The notes: generated by a model from the sequence alone, not told the origin. Positions 53,157-62,544 are shown, numbered from the stretch's first letter. The stretch: DNA of 64,000 nucleotides from Spirochaetia bacterium (GCA_022482625.1 JAKVOU010000001.1:1412784-1476783); one strand, 5' to 3'. Translations and numbers: made by a program.

Positions 53157-53783
53157 CTATCGCAAAAAGGAATTATGGGTGAGATACTGCAACAATGTAT
53201 CAAATGCAAAGCTGAAGGATTTGTCAGCCTCTGACATAAACTTACCAAAAGACTTGGGACGGTGTCCTTCATAATCATCGCTGGCAACACGGTAGACATA
53301 AAGAGACACACCTAGTTTCAGGCAGGCAAAAGCCACAGCATAGCTTTCCATATCACACATGCCGATTCCCAAGTCTTCCAGCCAAGGATTTTCTTCACGG
53401 TACCTGCGAAGCAAGAAACGGTCGGCACAACCAAGCAGGACACCCTCGATTCTACCAGGCAAAGCCAAGTCCAACATTCCCTTTTGGCCACCTTTCCCAT
53501 CCGGTACTATGCCTCTGCAAAACCCGAAAGCCTGCAAATCTATATCATATTGGATGCAACGATATCCCCAGCGCCCTTCGCCTATCCTGATTGAGGGTAT
53601 GGTCGCTCCGCTCCATCCTACAAGGAATACTGCATCAGGCTTCGCTTCCTGAACAATCTGCATGGTATTGGCACATGCCTGGACCTTGCCTGTTCCGATA
53701 ATCCCAGATTGCACCCCGTCCCGCTGTGAGCACCAACCTAGTTCACTTTTCGAAGCAGCCAGAACCAACACTTCATTTTGCAT
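53157..53783 (-). CDS. Nucleoside phosphorylase/nucleosidase superfamily protein
   Basis: A 208-residue protein of the PNP/UDP/MTA-nucleosidase superfamily. Gly-rich start GIIGTGKVQACANTMQIV, the GWSGATIP strand, the catalytic-region MCDMESYAVAFACLKLGV (Met-Glu pair that binds the ribose) and the RVASDDYEG near the C-terminus are visible. It probably cleaves a purine nucleoside or 5'-methylthioadenosine. The ATG at 53783 is best placed after GGAAGG; another ATG is three bases upstream. It is alone between the sugar operon and a long gap. Confidence 0.82.
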   Translation of the reverse strand: MQNEVLVLAASKSELGWCSQRDGVQSGIIGTGKVQACANTMQIVQEAKPDAVFLVGWSGATIPSIRIGEGRWGYRCIQYDIDLQAFGFCRGIVPDGKGGQKGMLDLALPGRIEGVLLGCADRFLLRRYREENPWLEDLGIGMCDMESYAVAFACLKLGVSLYVYRVASDDYEGHRPKSFGKFMSEADKSFSFAFDTLLQYLTHNSFLR

Positions 53784-54102
53784 CATCACCTTCCTTGACG
53801 GCTTATCGACTCCTTGCAAGCCTACCAGACTGGAAAAAAGACTTCAATAGACATAGTAAGTCACAAAATGGAAATAAGTAGCTACCATTTTTGTACCTTA
53901 TGACAGCATCGGGTTTCTAGAACTGAACATCAAGTGTCAACAGTAAAGAGGCATTATCTGACTCAAACAGAAATGACATACTTGAATAGCAGAAGTATCA
54001 GCAGTATCCTATGTTGCGAAAGTTGGATGCACCTATTCCAGTTTACTCCATGCAGAGAAAGGAGATCTGATAGTCCACTAGCAGGATATCAGCTACAACA
54101 AC
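53784..54102. other. Intergenic gap with no supported gene
   Basis: About 320 bases between the divergent nucleosidase and phosphohexomutase genes. Several short open frames occur but have no ribosome site or recognisable product. No clear promoter, tRNA or repeat was seen. Confidence 0.6.
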
Positions 54103-55959
54103 ATGAAATTTATCGACAGCAGTACAAATCTTTTTATCGCAGATTCCCAAGGGGAACCCTTGGGACCGGAAATTCCGACATCAGCACAGTTACAGGAATC
54201 ACTTGGAAATACTATCCTCTCAGCCTCTGGATGGAGAAAGGTCTTTGCAAGCTCAGGAAAAGAAGAAGACAAGGAACCAAGCATCTCAATCCCGGATCGA
54301 TACCTCTGCTGCATGATGGCACTGAGCCTGGCCCATTATCTAGGTGCCTCCGATGACAACATGGCAATTTCAAAAGATAAAACCATACTTGTAGGCATTG
54401 ACGCAAGGCCGACAGGACCTACAATCCTAGACCTGATGACCCGTACGCTTCTGTCATGTGGTTTCAAAGTACGTTCTCTTTTCATTGCTGCAGCACCTCA
54501 GATCATGGCTTACAGCGCCATGGAAAAAGCAGATGCCTTTCTCTACATCACAGCCTCACATAATCCCATAGGCCACAATGGAATTAAATTCGGTACCGAC
54601 GGTGGCGTGTTTCCTGGTCCAATCACCGCACAGCTTGCAAAGGACCTTGTACAAATGGTCCACGATCCAAATACGGTAGTTTTCTGCAGAAAACTTATCC
54701 AGCAAACTGATATTTCTTCCTATGAACAGGTCTTGGCAGACATTCCCAATGAACATGAAAGAAGTTGTCTTGCCTACCGGAGCTTCGTATTGCAGACTGC
54801 TTCAATGGGAAAGGAAGAAAACAAGTTTCTGACACAGCTCAAGGAAAAACTGACCGCCTCTCCCATAGGTATTGTCGGAGAATTCAATGGCAGCGCAAGA
54901 GCTGCCTCAATCGACAAAGAATTTCTTGCTGAAATAGGAATCAAGACCTGTTTTATCAATGACATGCCACGACAGATTGTACATGGTATCGTCCCAGAAG
55001 GGATAAATCTTGAACCTTGCCGCAAGGCATTGGAAACGACCTATGCAAAGGATAAGGATTTCCTGCTCGGCTATGTCCCTGACAATGACGGAGACAGAGG
55101 CAACTTGGTCTATATCAAGGAATCAGACGGAAAAGCCTACATCCTCAAGGCACAGGAAGTCTTCGCCCTAGTGGCCTTGGCTGTTCTCAGCAAGATGCGT
55201 ATGCTGCACCCGGATGCAAAACTGGCAATCGCCGTGAACGGACCTACATCAAATAGAATCGATGCCTTATGCCATACCCTCAATGTCGAAGTTGCTCGGG
55301 CAGAAGTCGGAGAAGCCAATGTCGTACAACTTGCACAGCAACTGCGGGACAAGGGTTACCTAGTCAAATTGCTGGGTGAAGGTTCAAACGGAGGCAATAT
55401 TACCTTCCCTGCCAAAGTCAGGGATCCCATGAACACTCTGATGAGCCTTGTAGACCTGCTGACTGATCCGGATATTTTTGCGACATTTAGAAAATTATCA
55501 GGGTATAAAAACACAAACCTTACCATTGAAAACATATTGAACAGCCTGCCGAAATATTCAACCACTGATGCGTTCAGCAAACAGGCAAAGTTACACGTCA
55601 CAAAAGATCACGGACTGCTGAAGACACGTTTTGAAGAGCTGTTCAGAGCATATTTTGAAAAACATAAGGAGATGTTCGAACAAAAATTCGGCATCACCAG
55701 TTGGGTAGAATATCAAATGGAAGGAACTGTCTGCAGGCAAGGTGTCGGTTCTACGTTCCGAACTCCCCCTTATAAAGGTGGATTGAAAATTTCTTTCTGC
55801 AATGAACTTGGAGTAGAAACGGATTTCATCTGGATGAGAGGTAGTGGTACAGAACCCATTTTCAGAATCTTGGTCGACTGTCGTGGATGTGACAGCGATC
55901 GGCATGATTTCCTATTGAACATGGAAAGGGAACTGATTACTCAGGCAGATACACAATAG
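54103..55959 (+). CDS. Phosphohexomutase (phosphoglucomutase/phosphomannomutase family)
   Basis: A 618-residue alpha-D-phosphohexomutase. Active-site phosphoserine loop TASHNPIGHNG (about residue 150), metal-binding DNDGDRGN (about 327), sugar-binding GEGSNGGN (about 428) and phosphate-binding GSGTEPIFR (about 580) are all present in order. It moves phosphate between the 1- and 6-positions of glucose or mannose. The chain is longer than the usual 450-550 residues; extra sequence lies near the N-terminus and between domains. The ribosome site of ATG 54103 is weak, so the true start may be slightly different. Confidence 0.9.
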   Translation: MKFIDSSTNLFIADSQGEPLGPEIPTSAQLQESLGNTILSASGWRKVFASSGKEEDKEPSISIPDRYLCCMMALSLAHYLGASDDNMAISKDKTILVGIDARPTGPTILDLMTRTLLSCGFKVRSLFIAAAPQIMAYSAMEKADAFLYITASHNPIGHNGIKFGTDGGVFPGPITAQLAKDLVQMVHDPNTVVFCRKLIQQTDISSYEQVLADIPNEHERSCLAYRSFVLQTASMGKEENKFLTQLKEKLTASPIGIVGEFNGSARAASIDKEFLAEIGIKTCFINDMPRQIVHGIVPEGINLEPCRKALETTYAKDKDFLLGYVPDNDGDRGNLVYIKESDGKAYILKAQEVFALVALAVLSKMRMLHPDAKLAIAVNGPTSNRIDALCHTLNVEVARAEVGEANVVQLAQQLRDKGYLVKLLGEGSNGGNITFPAKVRDPMNTLMSLVDLLTDPDIFATFRKLSGYKNTNLTIENILNSLPKYSTTDAFSKQAKLHVTKDHGLLKTRFEELFRAYFEKHKEMFEQKFGITSWVEYQMEGTVCRQGVGSTFRTPPYKGGLKISFCNELGVETDFIWMRGSGTEPIFRILVDCRGCDSDRHDFLLNMERELITQADTQ

Positions 55960-56032
55960 TCCTGCAGAAAGGACACATCAATCTGCCAAGCAGAATGCAT
56001 ATGGCGTAGCACTAGGAAGAAAAGCTTTGCGT

Positions 56033-56680
56033 TTACATCAACCGGTGCTTACTTGCATATTCCTCAAAACTTACAATGATTGCGTCAGCAATATTGCCGG
56101 CCAGCAATCCAACCATTATTCCCCCGATTATATCTGAGGGATAATGTACATAAAGATACATTCGTGAAAACGAAATCAAAGCAGCCAAGACATATGCAGG
56201 AATCCAAAGCCTCAGATTCTTCCTTCCAGAAAGATACAACGCAGTAGCTGCTGCAAAAGAAGCTGAAGTATGTCCAGAAGGAAATGAAAAATCTGTCGGC
56301 CTGGGAATAAGAAGCTGTACAGCCCAATGTACATTGCAAGGCCTTATTCTCCCTACCAAAGGCTTGAGCAACAACGTACAGAAGGCCACAGAAAACAGCA
56401 ACGCAAGAAGTAAAACATACCCCTGTTTTCTGTAGTCAGGCAGGAACAACAATATTACTGCACAAATAATCCAGATTGCTCCCCCTTTTCCAGCCAACGA
56501 AAGCAACGGCATAAGCCAATCCATGAAAGAAGATCGAAGATAGGTTTGGATACCATCAAGGAAATCAAATTCCTTGGTACTGCCTATTGAGGCAATCACA
56601 AAAAAGGACATCAAGGCCAAACAAATGACCAAAAGCAACAATTTCATAAATTCCGTGTTTCTTTTATGCCCCAGTCCCAT
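56033..56680 (-). CDS. PAP2-family membrane lipid phosphatase
   Basis: A 215-residue protein with about six helices and the complete PAP2 triad of motifs: KPLVGRIRP (KX6RP), FPSGHTS and SRMYLYVHYPSD (SRX5HX3D). It faces the outside of the inner membrane and removes phosphate from lipids such as phosphatidate, undecaprenyl pyrophosphate or phosphatidylglycerophosphate. The start overlaps the end of the glycosyltransferase by 17 bases, so it is the last, translationally coupled gene of the lipid operon. Confidence 0.92.
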   Translation of the reverse strand: MGLGHKRNTEFMKLLLLVICLALMSFFVIASIGSTKEFDFLDGIQTYLRSSFMDWLMPLLSLAGKGGAIWIICAVILLFLPDYRKQGYVLLLALLFSVAFCTLLLKPLVGRIRPCNVHWAVQLLIPRPTDFSFPSGHTSASFAAATALYLSGRKNLRLWIPAYVLAALISFSRMYLYVHYPSDIIGGIMVGLLAGNIADAIIVSFEEYASKHRLM

Positions 56681-57743
56681 ACAGTGTTCCTTTCTTTTCC
56701 GCGTCCGGCTTACATGTCGCCAGGCATCGCTTTGTATTTTTTCCATAGCAAAGGCCCAAATATCGGTAGGCAGCATCCAGTTGACTGCTGACTGATTGAA
56801 TACTATGACTGGCTGCAACGGCCTGTCCGTGGTTTACAAGTGATGGCAAACCATGGTTTAACAGCAATTCAATATGCCGTTGAAAATCCTCAATCCCATT
56901 TGCTTTGTATACATTCCTCCCATCTTTAAGCCAACCGTCATAGACTGGAATATCCCTGACAATGACATCGGTACCGCAAGCAAGCGCTTCCAAAACTACA
57001 ATTCCTTCAGTTTCTTCATGGCTTAGAAATACAAAAACATCACTGCCACAATACGCATCTCTCAAGTCTTCCTGATCAACATAACCAGGGAACTGCAAAT
57101 TATCAGGAGCTTCTGCAATTGCCTTTGTTATCTTCGAAGGTATGAGATAAGGTGCCGTGTAGCCAAACCAGAGGAAAGTGACCTGAGGCATGCTACGTGC
57201 AAGTTCAATAAATTCAACAATTCCTTTTCGTTCCATATAGTGTCCGACAGAAATCACGACTTTTCTGTCATTGCTGAAACCGAATTTTTTCCTGAAGCGC
57301 AGGCGGCACTCCCTATCCGGTTTGAAAAACTGCGTATCCACTCCATTGCTGACAACCTTTATTGGCTTAGTGATACCAGAATGTATAAGTAAGTCCCGAG
57401 AATAGACAGTAGGTGTAATGATGACATCAGCAAATCCATAGCAAAAGCAAATCCATTTTTGGAACAAGGGTGCAAGAATATCAGATCCTCTGAATGAATT
57501 ACAAAAATCCTCCATTGTAGAATGAGCATAATAAATGATTTTTTTTCTTTTTATCCGTGCATATATAGCTACAAAAAGGGAATCCAAGAATATCGTGTTC
57601 ACTTGTACAGCTTCAGCGTCAGCAAAAGCATATGCAAAAGGTATGCTGAGCCGGCTGATCATTTTTCTCTGATGAACGATAGCCTGTCCAATACCGCTCT
57701 TACCTACCAGACGCAAGCCACCTAGATATAGATATATACCCAT
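56664..57743 (-). CDS. GT4 glycosyltransferase, probable diacylglycerol glucosyltransferase
   Basis: A 359-residue GT-B enzyme of family 4. The C-terminal nucleotide-sugar binding part includes VISVGHYMERKGIVEFIELA, SHEETEGIVVLEALACGTDV (EX7E) and RDIPVYDGWLKDGRNVYKA. This last block and the overall form resemble the glycolipid synthases of Gram-positive bacteria and Acholeplasma (1,2-diacylglycerol glucosyltransferases). It would add a sugar to a membrane lipid on the cytoplasmic side. ATG 57743 has AAGGAGG upstream, 14 bases after the TVP38 stop. The lipid substrate is inferred from resemblance and operon. Confidence 0.82.
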   Translation of the reverse strand: MGIYLYLGGLRLVGKSGIGQAIVHQRKMISRLSIPFAYAFADAEAVQVNTIFLDSLFVAIYARIKRKKIIYYAHSTMEDFCNSFRGSDILAPLFQKWICFCYGFADVIITPTVYSRDLLIHSGITKPIKVVSNGVDTQFFKPDRECRLRFRKKFGFSNDRKVVISVGHYMERKGIVEFIELARSMPQVTFLWFGYTAPYLIPSKITKAIAEAPDNLQFPGYVDQEDLRDAYCGSDVFVFLSHEETEGIVVLEALACGTDVIVRDIPVYDGWLKDGRNVYKANGIEDFQRHIELLLNHGLPSLVNHGQAVAASHSIQSVSSQLDAAYRYLGLCYGKNTKRCLATCKPDAEKKGTLYGTGA

Positions 57744-57757
57744 CACTATCCTCCTTC

Positions 57758-58339
57758 TCAAACTATTTTCGGAAATATATGACGTGAAATCATGTAGAGT
57801 CCTAGGCTATAAGCCGCAATGGCAAAGGGTTTTCCCAAAAAAACAACGGCAGAAAACCTCTTCCATGACATTGAAGTAGTCCCAGCAAGATAACAGAGAA
57901 TGTCATCAGGAGCTAGCGGCAGAAATATGGCAATGGCAAACATTTTGAAGAATCTCTCGGAATTTTCCGTCCATGAAGTATATTTGTCGATTAATCGTTT
58001 CGGAAACAAAGTCCCCATCAAAGGTTTCCCATAATTCCTGGCAATTCCAAATGCCAGCAGTGACCCTAGGCAAATGCCAACATAATTATAGAAAAAACCC
58101 TTTAAGGCACCAAAAAGAAGGACACCAGCAAGGCAACTGATGCCACCAGGAAGAATCGGGATGACAACTTGGACAATTTGGAACAGAATAAACAAAGCCA
58201 TGCAGGCTTTGCCATATTTGTCCAGAAAAGCCTTAAGAGTATCCTGAGAAGTAAAGAGCCCTGCATGATACCCCCAGAAACCAATTAGCAGACAACTGAA
58301 AAAAGCAATAAGAGTCAGCCTTTTAATTGTTGATTTCAT
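57758..58339 (-). CDS. TVP38/TMEM64-family membrane protein (DedA-like)
   Basis: A 193-residue protein with about five helices. The VTT domain signature VIPILPGGISCLAGVLLFGALKGFFYNYVG (in pieces) and the later FLPLAPDDILCYLAGTTSM are typical of this family, related to DedA and eukaryotic lipid scramblases TMEM41/VMP1. Bacterial members have been linked to flipping of phospholipids or undecaprenyl phosphate. Its ATG overlaps the stop of the phospholipase gene (ATGA). Its role in moving lipid across the membrane for the operon is inferred. Confidence 0.87.
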   Translation of the reverse strand: MKSTIKRLTLIAFFSCLLIGFWGYHAGLFTSQDTLKAFLDKYGKACMALFILFQIVQVVIPILPGGISCLAGVLLFGALKGFFYNYVGICLGSLLAFGIARNYGKPLMGTLFPKRLIDKYTSWTENSERFFKMFAIAIFLPLAPDDILCYLAGTTSMSWKRFSAVVFLGKPFAIAAYSLGLYMISRHIFPKIV

Positions 58340-59034
58340 ATAATAGTCTCTCTTGCCTTGGAAGTATGGGAGAAACCACGCGGAATAGCTAATTCCGACC
58401 TGTCAAACAATGGCATCAGTCCGATACCACTATAACTTTCATGCTGTAATTCTTTTTTAGGGATATTATATGAATTGTTTATATTTTCAAGGACAGTAAT
58501 GACAATTGCCATACTCACGTTCAATGCCCATCGGATATCAGTTGTTGCTGATGGAAAAATCTCAAGATAAAGTTCATGTGCATTTGAAAACAACAATGGA
58601 ACAGAATCACAAGAAAGTATAGGTATGGAACTCTTTTCCCCACTGATAGTAAAAAGAATAACCAAAAGAGAATCACCAAGCTTTTTTTCATAAGCCATAT
58701 GTTCTTTCAGAGTCCCATGGAATGTTACATTATGAGGATAAGTGAAAGCGTCGGTTACGTAATGGATCAATCTGCCAAGGGCATAAAAAGTAAAAACAGA
58801 GGAATGCCGAAGTGTATCCATTTTCGTTGCAGTCCTTTGAATAGTTTTCCAAGAGTTGGCAAAATCATGTCCTCTGAAAGCTCTTGCATGTAATGATCCC
58901 TTCAAAAAAGTTCCAGGATTAAAATCTGGTTCCACACAGCCGAATCTGAATGCCTTACGTTCCAACTGTGACCTTTTTCCCAGTAATGATATATCTATCC
59001 AAGCTGCCAATGTTTTATGAGACATATATTTCAT
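58336..59034 (-). CDS. Zinc-dependent phospholipase C family protein
   Basis: A 232-residue helical protein. Metal-site residues typical of the S1/P1-like zinc phospholipase C family are visible: N-terminal MSHKTLAAWI, acidic GCVEPDFNPG, RGHDFANSW, the central LGRLIHYVTDAFTYPHN with its His/Asp pairs, and HMAYEKK. No signal peptide is evident, so it may work on the inner leaflet, or the domain is used differently. It would release diacylglycerol from phospholipid. First gene of the lipid operon; GGAG precedes the ATG. Confidence 0.8.
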   Translation of the reverse strand: MKYMSHKTLAAWIDISLLGKRSQLERKAFRFGCVEPDFNPGTFLKGSLHARAFRGHDFANSWKTIQRTATKMDTLRHSSVFTFYALGRLIHYVTDAFTYPHNVTFHGTLKEHMAYEKKLGDSLLVILFTISGEKSSIPILSCDSVPLLFSNAHELYLEIFPSATTDIRWALNVSMAIVITVLENINNSYNIPKKELQHESYSGIGLMPLFDRSELAIPRGFSHTSKARETII

Positions 59035-59097
59035 CTGTCTTCCGCTCCTATCATATTTACAGTGTAGAAGCAGAAGATTACATCAACTTAATGTATG

Positions 59098-59114
59098 CTT
59101 AAACGATTGTTAAA
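59098..59114 (-). promoter_or_regulatory. Direct-repeat box upstream of the lipid operon
   Basis: On the minus strand TTTAAC-AATCG-TTTAAG, an 11-base-period direct repeat 64 bases upstream of the phospholipase start. OmpR/PhoP-type regulators bind such repeats. The same arrangement lies upstream of the sensor kinase gene at 62571-62587. The IS inserted three bases away. Confidence 0.55.
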
Positions 59115-59200
59115 CTAGTAGTCTGTAACACTTAAATATAGACTTTTAATACTACTTGCAGTATTCTTTGTATTGGAGAACAATGAAGGAGGATACTGCC

Positions 59201-59671
59201 ATGGGATACACAAAGAGAACCATCACATTGACCGAGGAACAAAGAACATACCTGCAGGATTTCATCTCCAGGGGAGTCAGGCCGGTGCAGGCCGTCAAAC
59301 GTGCAAGGCTTCTGCTGGAATGCGACACTTCAGGAGCCCGGCGGCCGGACACGGAACCGGTAATAGCGGAAAGGGTCGGGGTAAGCCTCCCGACAGTAAA
59401 GTCCGTGAAGAAGGCATTCCATGAGCTCGGCAAGGATGTCGAGGCCGTGGTCAACCGCAAGCGGAGGGAGAAAGGGCCGAGGGAGACGAAGATCACCGGC
59501 GAGATGGAGGCCCATCTCATAGCCTTGTGCTGCGGTCCGGTTCCCGAGGGCCATGCCCGATGGACCGTCAGGTTGCTTGCCGAGAAGATGGTGGAACTGG
59601 AATATATCGATGAGATATCGGCCATGTCAGTCTCGCGGACATTAAAAAAAACCGATTCAAGCCTCACCTGA
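59201..59671 (+). CDS. IS630-family transposase, DNA-binding part (copy 2)
   Basis: A 156-residue HTH frame, equal to that of copy 1 apart from a few substitutions (VRPVQAV for VRSVQAV, EMEAH for EVEAH, EISAM for EISSM). GGAGG precedes the ATG. It ends soon after the A8 tract, where a -1 frameshift would join it to the catalytic frame. Confidence 0.85.
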   Translation: MGYTKRTITLTEEQRTYLQDFISRGVRPVQAVKRARLLLECDTSGARRPDTEPVIAERVGVSLPTVKSVKKAFHELGKDVEAVVNRKRREKGPRETKITGEMEAHLIALCCGPVPEGHARWTVRLLAEKMVELEYIDEISAMSVSRTLKKTDSSLT

Positions 59672-59712
59672 AGCAGTGCTGGACCATCCCGGCCAAGCAG
59701 AACGGCGATTTC

Positions 59713-60351
59713 GTGGCGGCCATGGAGGATGTGCTTGACCTCTACGCACAGCCATATGACAGCCGCAGGCCGGTGGTATGTATGGATGAGAAGCCACTGC
59801 AGCTGCTGGCACACAAAAGGAAGAGCATCCCGATGGAACAGGGGAAGCCCTTGCGGGAGGATTCTGAATACGTCCGCAAGGGGACCTGCAGCATCTTCAT
59901 GTTCAACGAACCGCTAGGCAAGTACCGCTATGCCGATGCAAAGGAACGCAGGACAAAGGAAGACTGGGCCCATCAGATCAAGCGGCTCGTCGACGAGGAC
60001 TATCCGGATGCAGAGGTCATCCGCCTGGTCATGGACAACCTCAACACCCACAAGATCGGGTCACTGTACGACACCTTCCGTCCGGAAGAGGCCTTCCGCA
60101 TCGCATCCAGACTGGAGATTCATCATACCCCGAAGCATGGCAGTTGGCTGAACATGGCCGAATGCGAACTTTCCGCATTGACCACCCAGTGCATCGAGAC
60201 AAGGAGATTGCCCGATCTGGCAACGGTTTCCAGGGAGGTGTCAGCCTGGTGCCGGGACAGGAACGCAAGACAGAAAGGTATCGACTGGCAGTTCAAGACA
60301 AGCGATGCCAGAATCAAACTCAAGCGCCTTTATCCTGTAGTCAAGGAATAG
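59713..60351 (+). CDS. IS630-family transposase, catalytic part (copy 2)
   Basis: DDE domain with Asp in [10 protein letters not shown], Asp in VMDNLNTHK and Glu in [15 protein letters not shown]. The frame is open back to the slip tract at 59644-59651, and the functional protein should be the -1 fusion with the HTH part. The triad is intact, so this copy may be active. Confidence 0.85.
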   Translation: MAAMEDVLDLYAQPYDSRRPVVCMDEKPLQLLAHKRKSIPMEQGKPLREDSEYVRKGTCSIFMFNEPLGKYRYADAKERRTKEDWAHQIKRLVDEDYPDAEVIRLVMDNLNTHKIGSLYDTFRPEEAFRIASRLEIHHTPKHGSWLNMAECELSALTTQCIETRRLPDLATVSREVSAWCRDRNARQKGIDWQFKTSDARIKLKRLYPVVKE

Positions 60352-60370
60352 TTTTAAGTGTTACAAGCTA

Positions 60371-61069
60371 CTAGGACAGAAATGCATTGAATCTATATCC
60401 AGCACCTCTTACAGTCTGGATTAACTTCGGATTATTCGGATCAGCTTCAATTTTTTTTCGCAGTCTGTTGATATGCACGGCAACCGTAATATTGTCACCG
60501 TCACCATCCATTCCCCACAGCTGTTCATATAAATCTTCCCTGTTGAAGATTGTATCTGAATTTATCATGAGGAAACATAACAGCTCATACTCTTTGTTTG
60601 CAAGATCAATGGGTTTGTCTTTTACATACACACGGTGAGCTTGTGTATCAAGACGGATGCTGCCAATGCTAATCTGGGACTGTTCATGAAAAGAATTTCC
60701 ACGCAACCTTTCAAACCTCGAAATATGCGCTTTGACCCGCGCCACAAGAACACTGGGAGAAAAAGGTTTTTCAATATAATCATCAGCTCCGAAACCAAAT
60801 CCTCTGATTTTGTCTATATCCTCTCTACGTGCAGATACCATAAGAATCGGTGTATCAATCTTTTCCCGTAATTTTCTACAGATTGAAAAGCCATCCAGAT
60901 CAGGCAACATCAAATCAAGAAGTATCAAGTCATAGTTGCCATTCAGACCTGCTCTCAAGCCAGTTTTTCCATTCTTTGCTATATCTACCACAAAGTCTGA
61001 TAGTTCAAGATAATCTTTTTCGATTGCAGCTATGGCTTCATCATCTTCAATAATAAGTACTTGTTTCAT
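60371..61069 (-). CDS. OmpR/PhoB-family response regulator
   Basis: A 232-residue regulator. The receiver domain has IIEDDEAIAA (acidic pocket) and the phospho-acceptor Asp52 in LLDLMLPDLDG, plus the conserved Lys in DYIEKPFSP. The C-terminal winged helix ends VRGAGYRFNAFLS. Its start overlaps the kinase stop by four bases (ATGA). The stop codon TAG lies at the junction with the inserted IS. In the ancestral arrangement the lipid operon followed it directly on the same strand. The repeats at 59098 and 62571 are its likely targets. Confidence 0.94.
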   Translation of the reverse strand: MKQVLIIEDDEAIAAIEKDYLELSDFVVDIAKNGKTGLRAGLNGNYDLILLDLMLPDLDGFSICRKLREKIDTPILMVSARREDIDKIRGFGFGADDYIEKPFSPSVLVARVKAHISRFERLRGNSFHEQSQISIGSIRLDTQAHRVYVKDKPIDLANKEYELLCFLMINSDTIFNREDLYEQLWGMDGDGDNITVAVHINRLRKKIEADPNNPKLIQTVRGAGYRFNAFLS

Positions 61070-62505
61070 AAAGTCTTCCCTTTCTTGAATCCCATCCTGA
61101 TAACCAAACCGTGAGGTATCGCATTATAGGCTCGGGCACTCCCTCCCATTTTCTGGATTGCCTTTGCAACAAAAGCAAGTCCTAATCCACTGCCTGTTCC
61201 TGGGTTGTTCCTTGATCGGTCTGCCCGATAAAAGACATCAAACAGACGGGGCAAGTCAGTCTCCTTGACGCCAGGCCCGTCATCTGCAATCTCAACGATT
61301 ATCTCTTGTTCTGTTTCTTGCATGCTGATATGCACATCAACTTGTCCACTCCGACAATACTTGATACTGTTCCCCAGTATATTTGACAGTATACGTCTTA
61401 GCTGATCAAAATCAAAAATTGCTACGGCAGGAACCAATTCCTCGACAATGTTTAAACCTTGTGCTGAGTAATGCTCCCTTTCCTCAGCCAAAAATCGGCT
61501 GATGATAACTGAAAGATCAGACGAAACAAGATGCAGGGGATATTCATCAAACTCCATTTGTGAAAAAGCAAGCAATTGAGATACCATATGGTCGATATCC
61601 ATTGCTTTTGCCTTGATTGTCATAAGGTAGCTATGTTTCTTTTTTTCATCTGTTGCAACACCGTCAAGCAGTCCCTCTACATATGCCTGAATGGAAGTCA
61701 AGGGAGAACGCAAGTCATGGGAAATATCTGCCATAAGTTCTTTCCGGTCATTTTCATCTTGTATCAACTGTTTTTCAGAAGCTTGCAACCTCATGGCCAT
61801 TTCGTTGAAAGCCCTGCAAATTGGCAAAAATTCATTTTCTTCTGTAAATTCAAGCCTGTATTCAAGATTTCCTTGACCTAATTGTTTTTCTCCTTCCGCC
61901 AGTAAATCAAGGGGATCCTTGATTTTTCTAAAAACAAATTTTGTCAGGAACCGATTGGTCAGCCTCACTGAAAAGAAAATGGTAAAAGCTAGGAAAATCA
62001 AGGCAAGGGCAACGACACTCTTTACAGAAGCATAGGATTTGTTACTCTGACTGCTGAACAACAGCAACCGATAAGGCTTGTTTCCTACAGAAAACGTATG
62101 AGAATAAAGATTTCTCTCTCCATTTGAGACCACTCCGTTATCATGGAAAAGAGATACAGCTTTGAGCAACTGCATATCTTCAGGTTTTTTTTCTCCGTAA
62201 CTGAAATATTCCAAAGACCCTTCATAGATAACCAACGTCATCGAACTACGGTCAAGGATACGGCTCAACCGTGCAATTTTGCTTTTCATGTCCGCAGCAG
62301 AGCTGGAAAGCTCCTCTTCGACTAAGGTTGAAATGCCCTGGCTTGCAGAAAAAAAATCTTCACTATCCTCAAAACCAACTCCAGTACTGCGAGTAATCGT
62401 AAACCAGATACCAGCAACACAGAGACCAGCAATAAGAAAGGTAATGAGTACTGGTACGAGTATCATGTAAAGATTGGAAAGAGCCAATCGTTTCTCTATA
62501 GTCAT
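61066..62505 (-). CDS. Sensor histidine kinase with HAMP domain
   Basis: A 479-residue membrane kinase. Two helices (about residues 10-37 and 163-183) enclose an extracytoplasmic sensor region of about 125 residues. A HAMP linker follows (RKIKDPLDLLAEGEKQ), then the H-box ADISHDLRSPLTSIQAYVEG with the phospho-His near 263, N-box NILGNSIKYCRSG, and the G-boxes IADDGPGV and GTGSGLGLA. ATG 62505 follows AGGAG; a GTG 12 bases upstream is closer to that site. It senses an unknown external signal and phosphorylates the response regulator encoded next. Confidence 0.93.
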   Translation of the reverse strand: MTIEKRLALSNLYMILVPVLITFLIAGLCVAGIWFTITRSTGVGFEDSEDFFSASQGISTLVEEELSSSAADMKSKIARLSRILDRSSMTLVIYEGSLEYFSYGEKKPEDMQLLKAVSLFHDNGVVSNGERNLYSHTFSVGNKPYRLLLFSSQSNKSYASVKSVVALALIFLAFTIFFSVRLTNRFLTKFVFRKIKDPLDLLAEGEKQLGQGNLEYRLEFTEENEFLPICRAFNEMAMRLQASEKQLIQDENDRKELMADISHDLRSPLTSIQAYVEGLLDGVATDEKKKHSYLMTIKAKAMDIDHMVSQLLAFSQMEFDEYPLHLVSSDLSVIISRFLAEEREHYSAQGLNIVEELVPAVAIFDFDQLRRILSNILGNSIKYCRSGQVDVHISMQETEQEIIVEIADDGPGVKETDLPRLFDVFYRADRSRNNPGTGSGLGLAFVAKAIQKMGGSARAYNAIPHGLVIRMGFKKGKTL

Positions 62506-62544
62506 TGCATACTTCACTCCTGTCTACAAAAAATGAACGATCCT

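Larger units (their letters stand above)
59118..60371 (+). mobile_element. IS630-family insertion sequence, copy 2
   Basis: A 1254-bp element, nearly identical to the copy at 41307-42560 but inverted. TA duplications lie at 59116-59117 and 60372-60373. The right-end TA together with the first IS base forms the TAG stop codon of the response regulator gene. Precise removal gives the same TAG, so the regulator is not damaged. The A8 slip tract is at 59644-59651. Confidence 0.93.
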
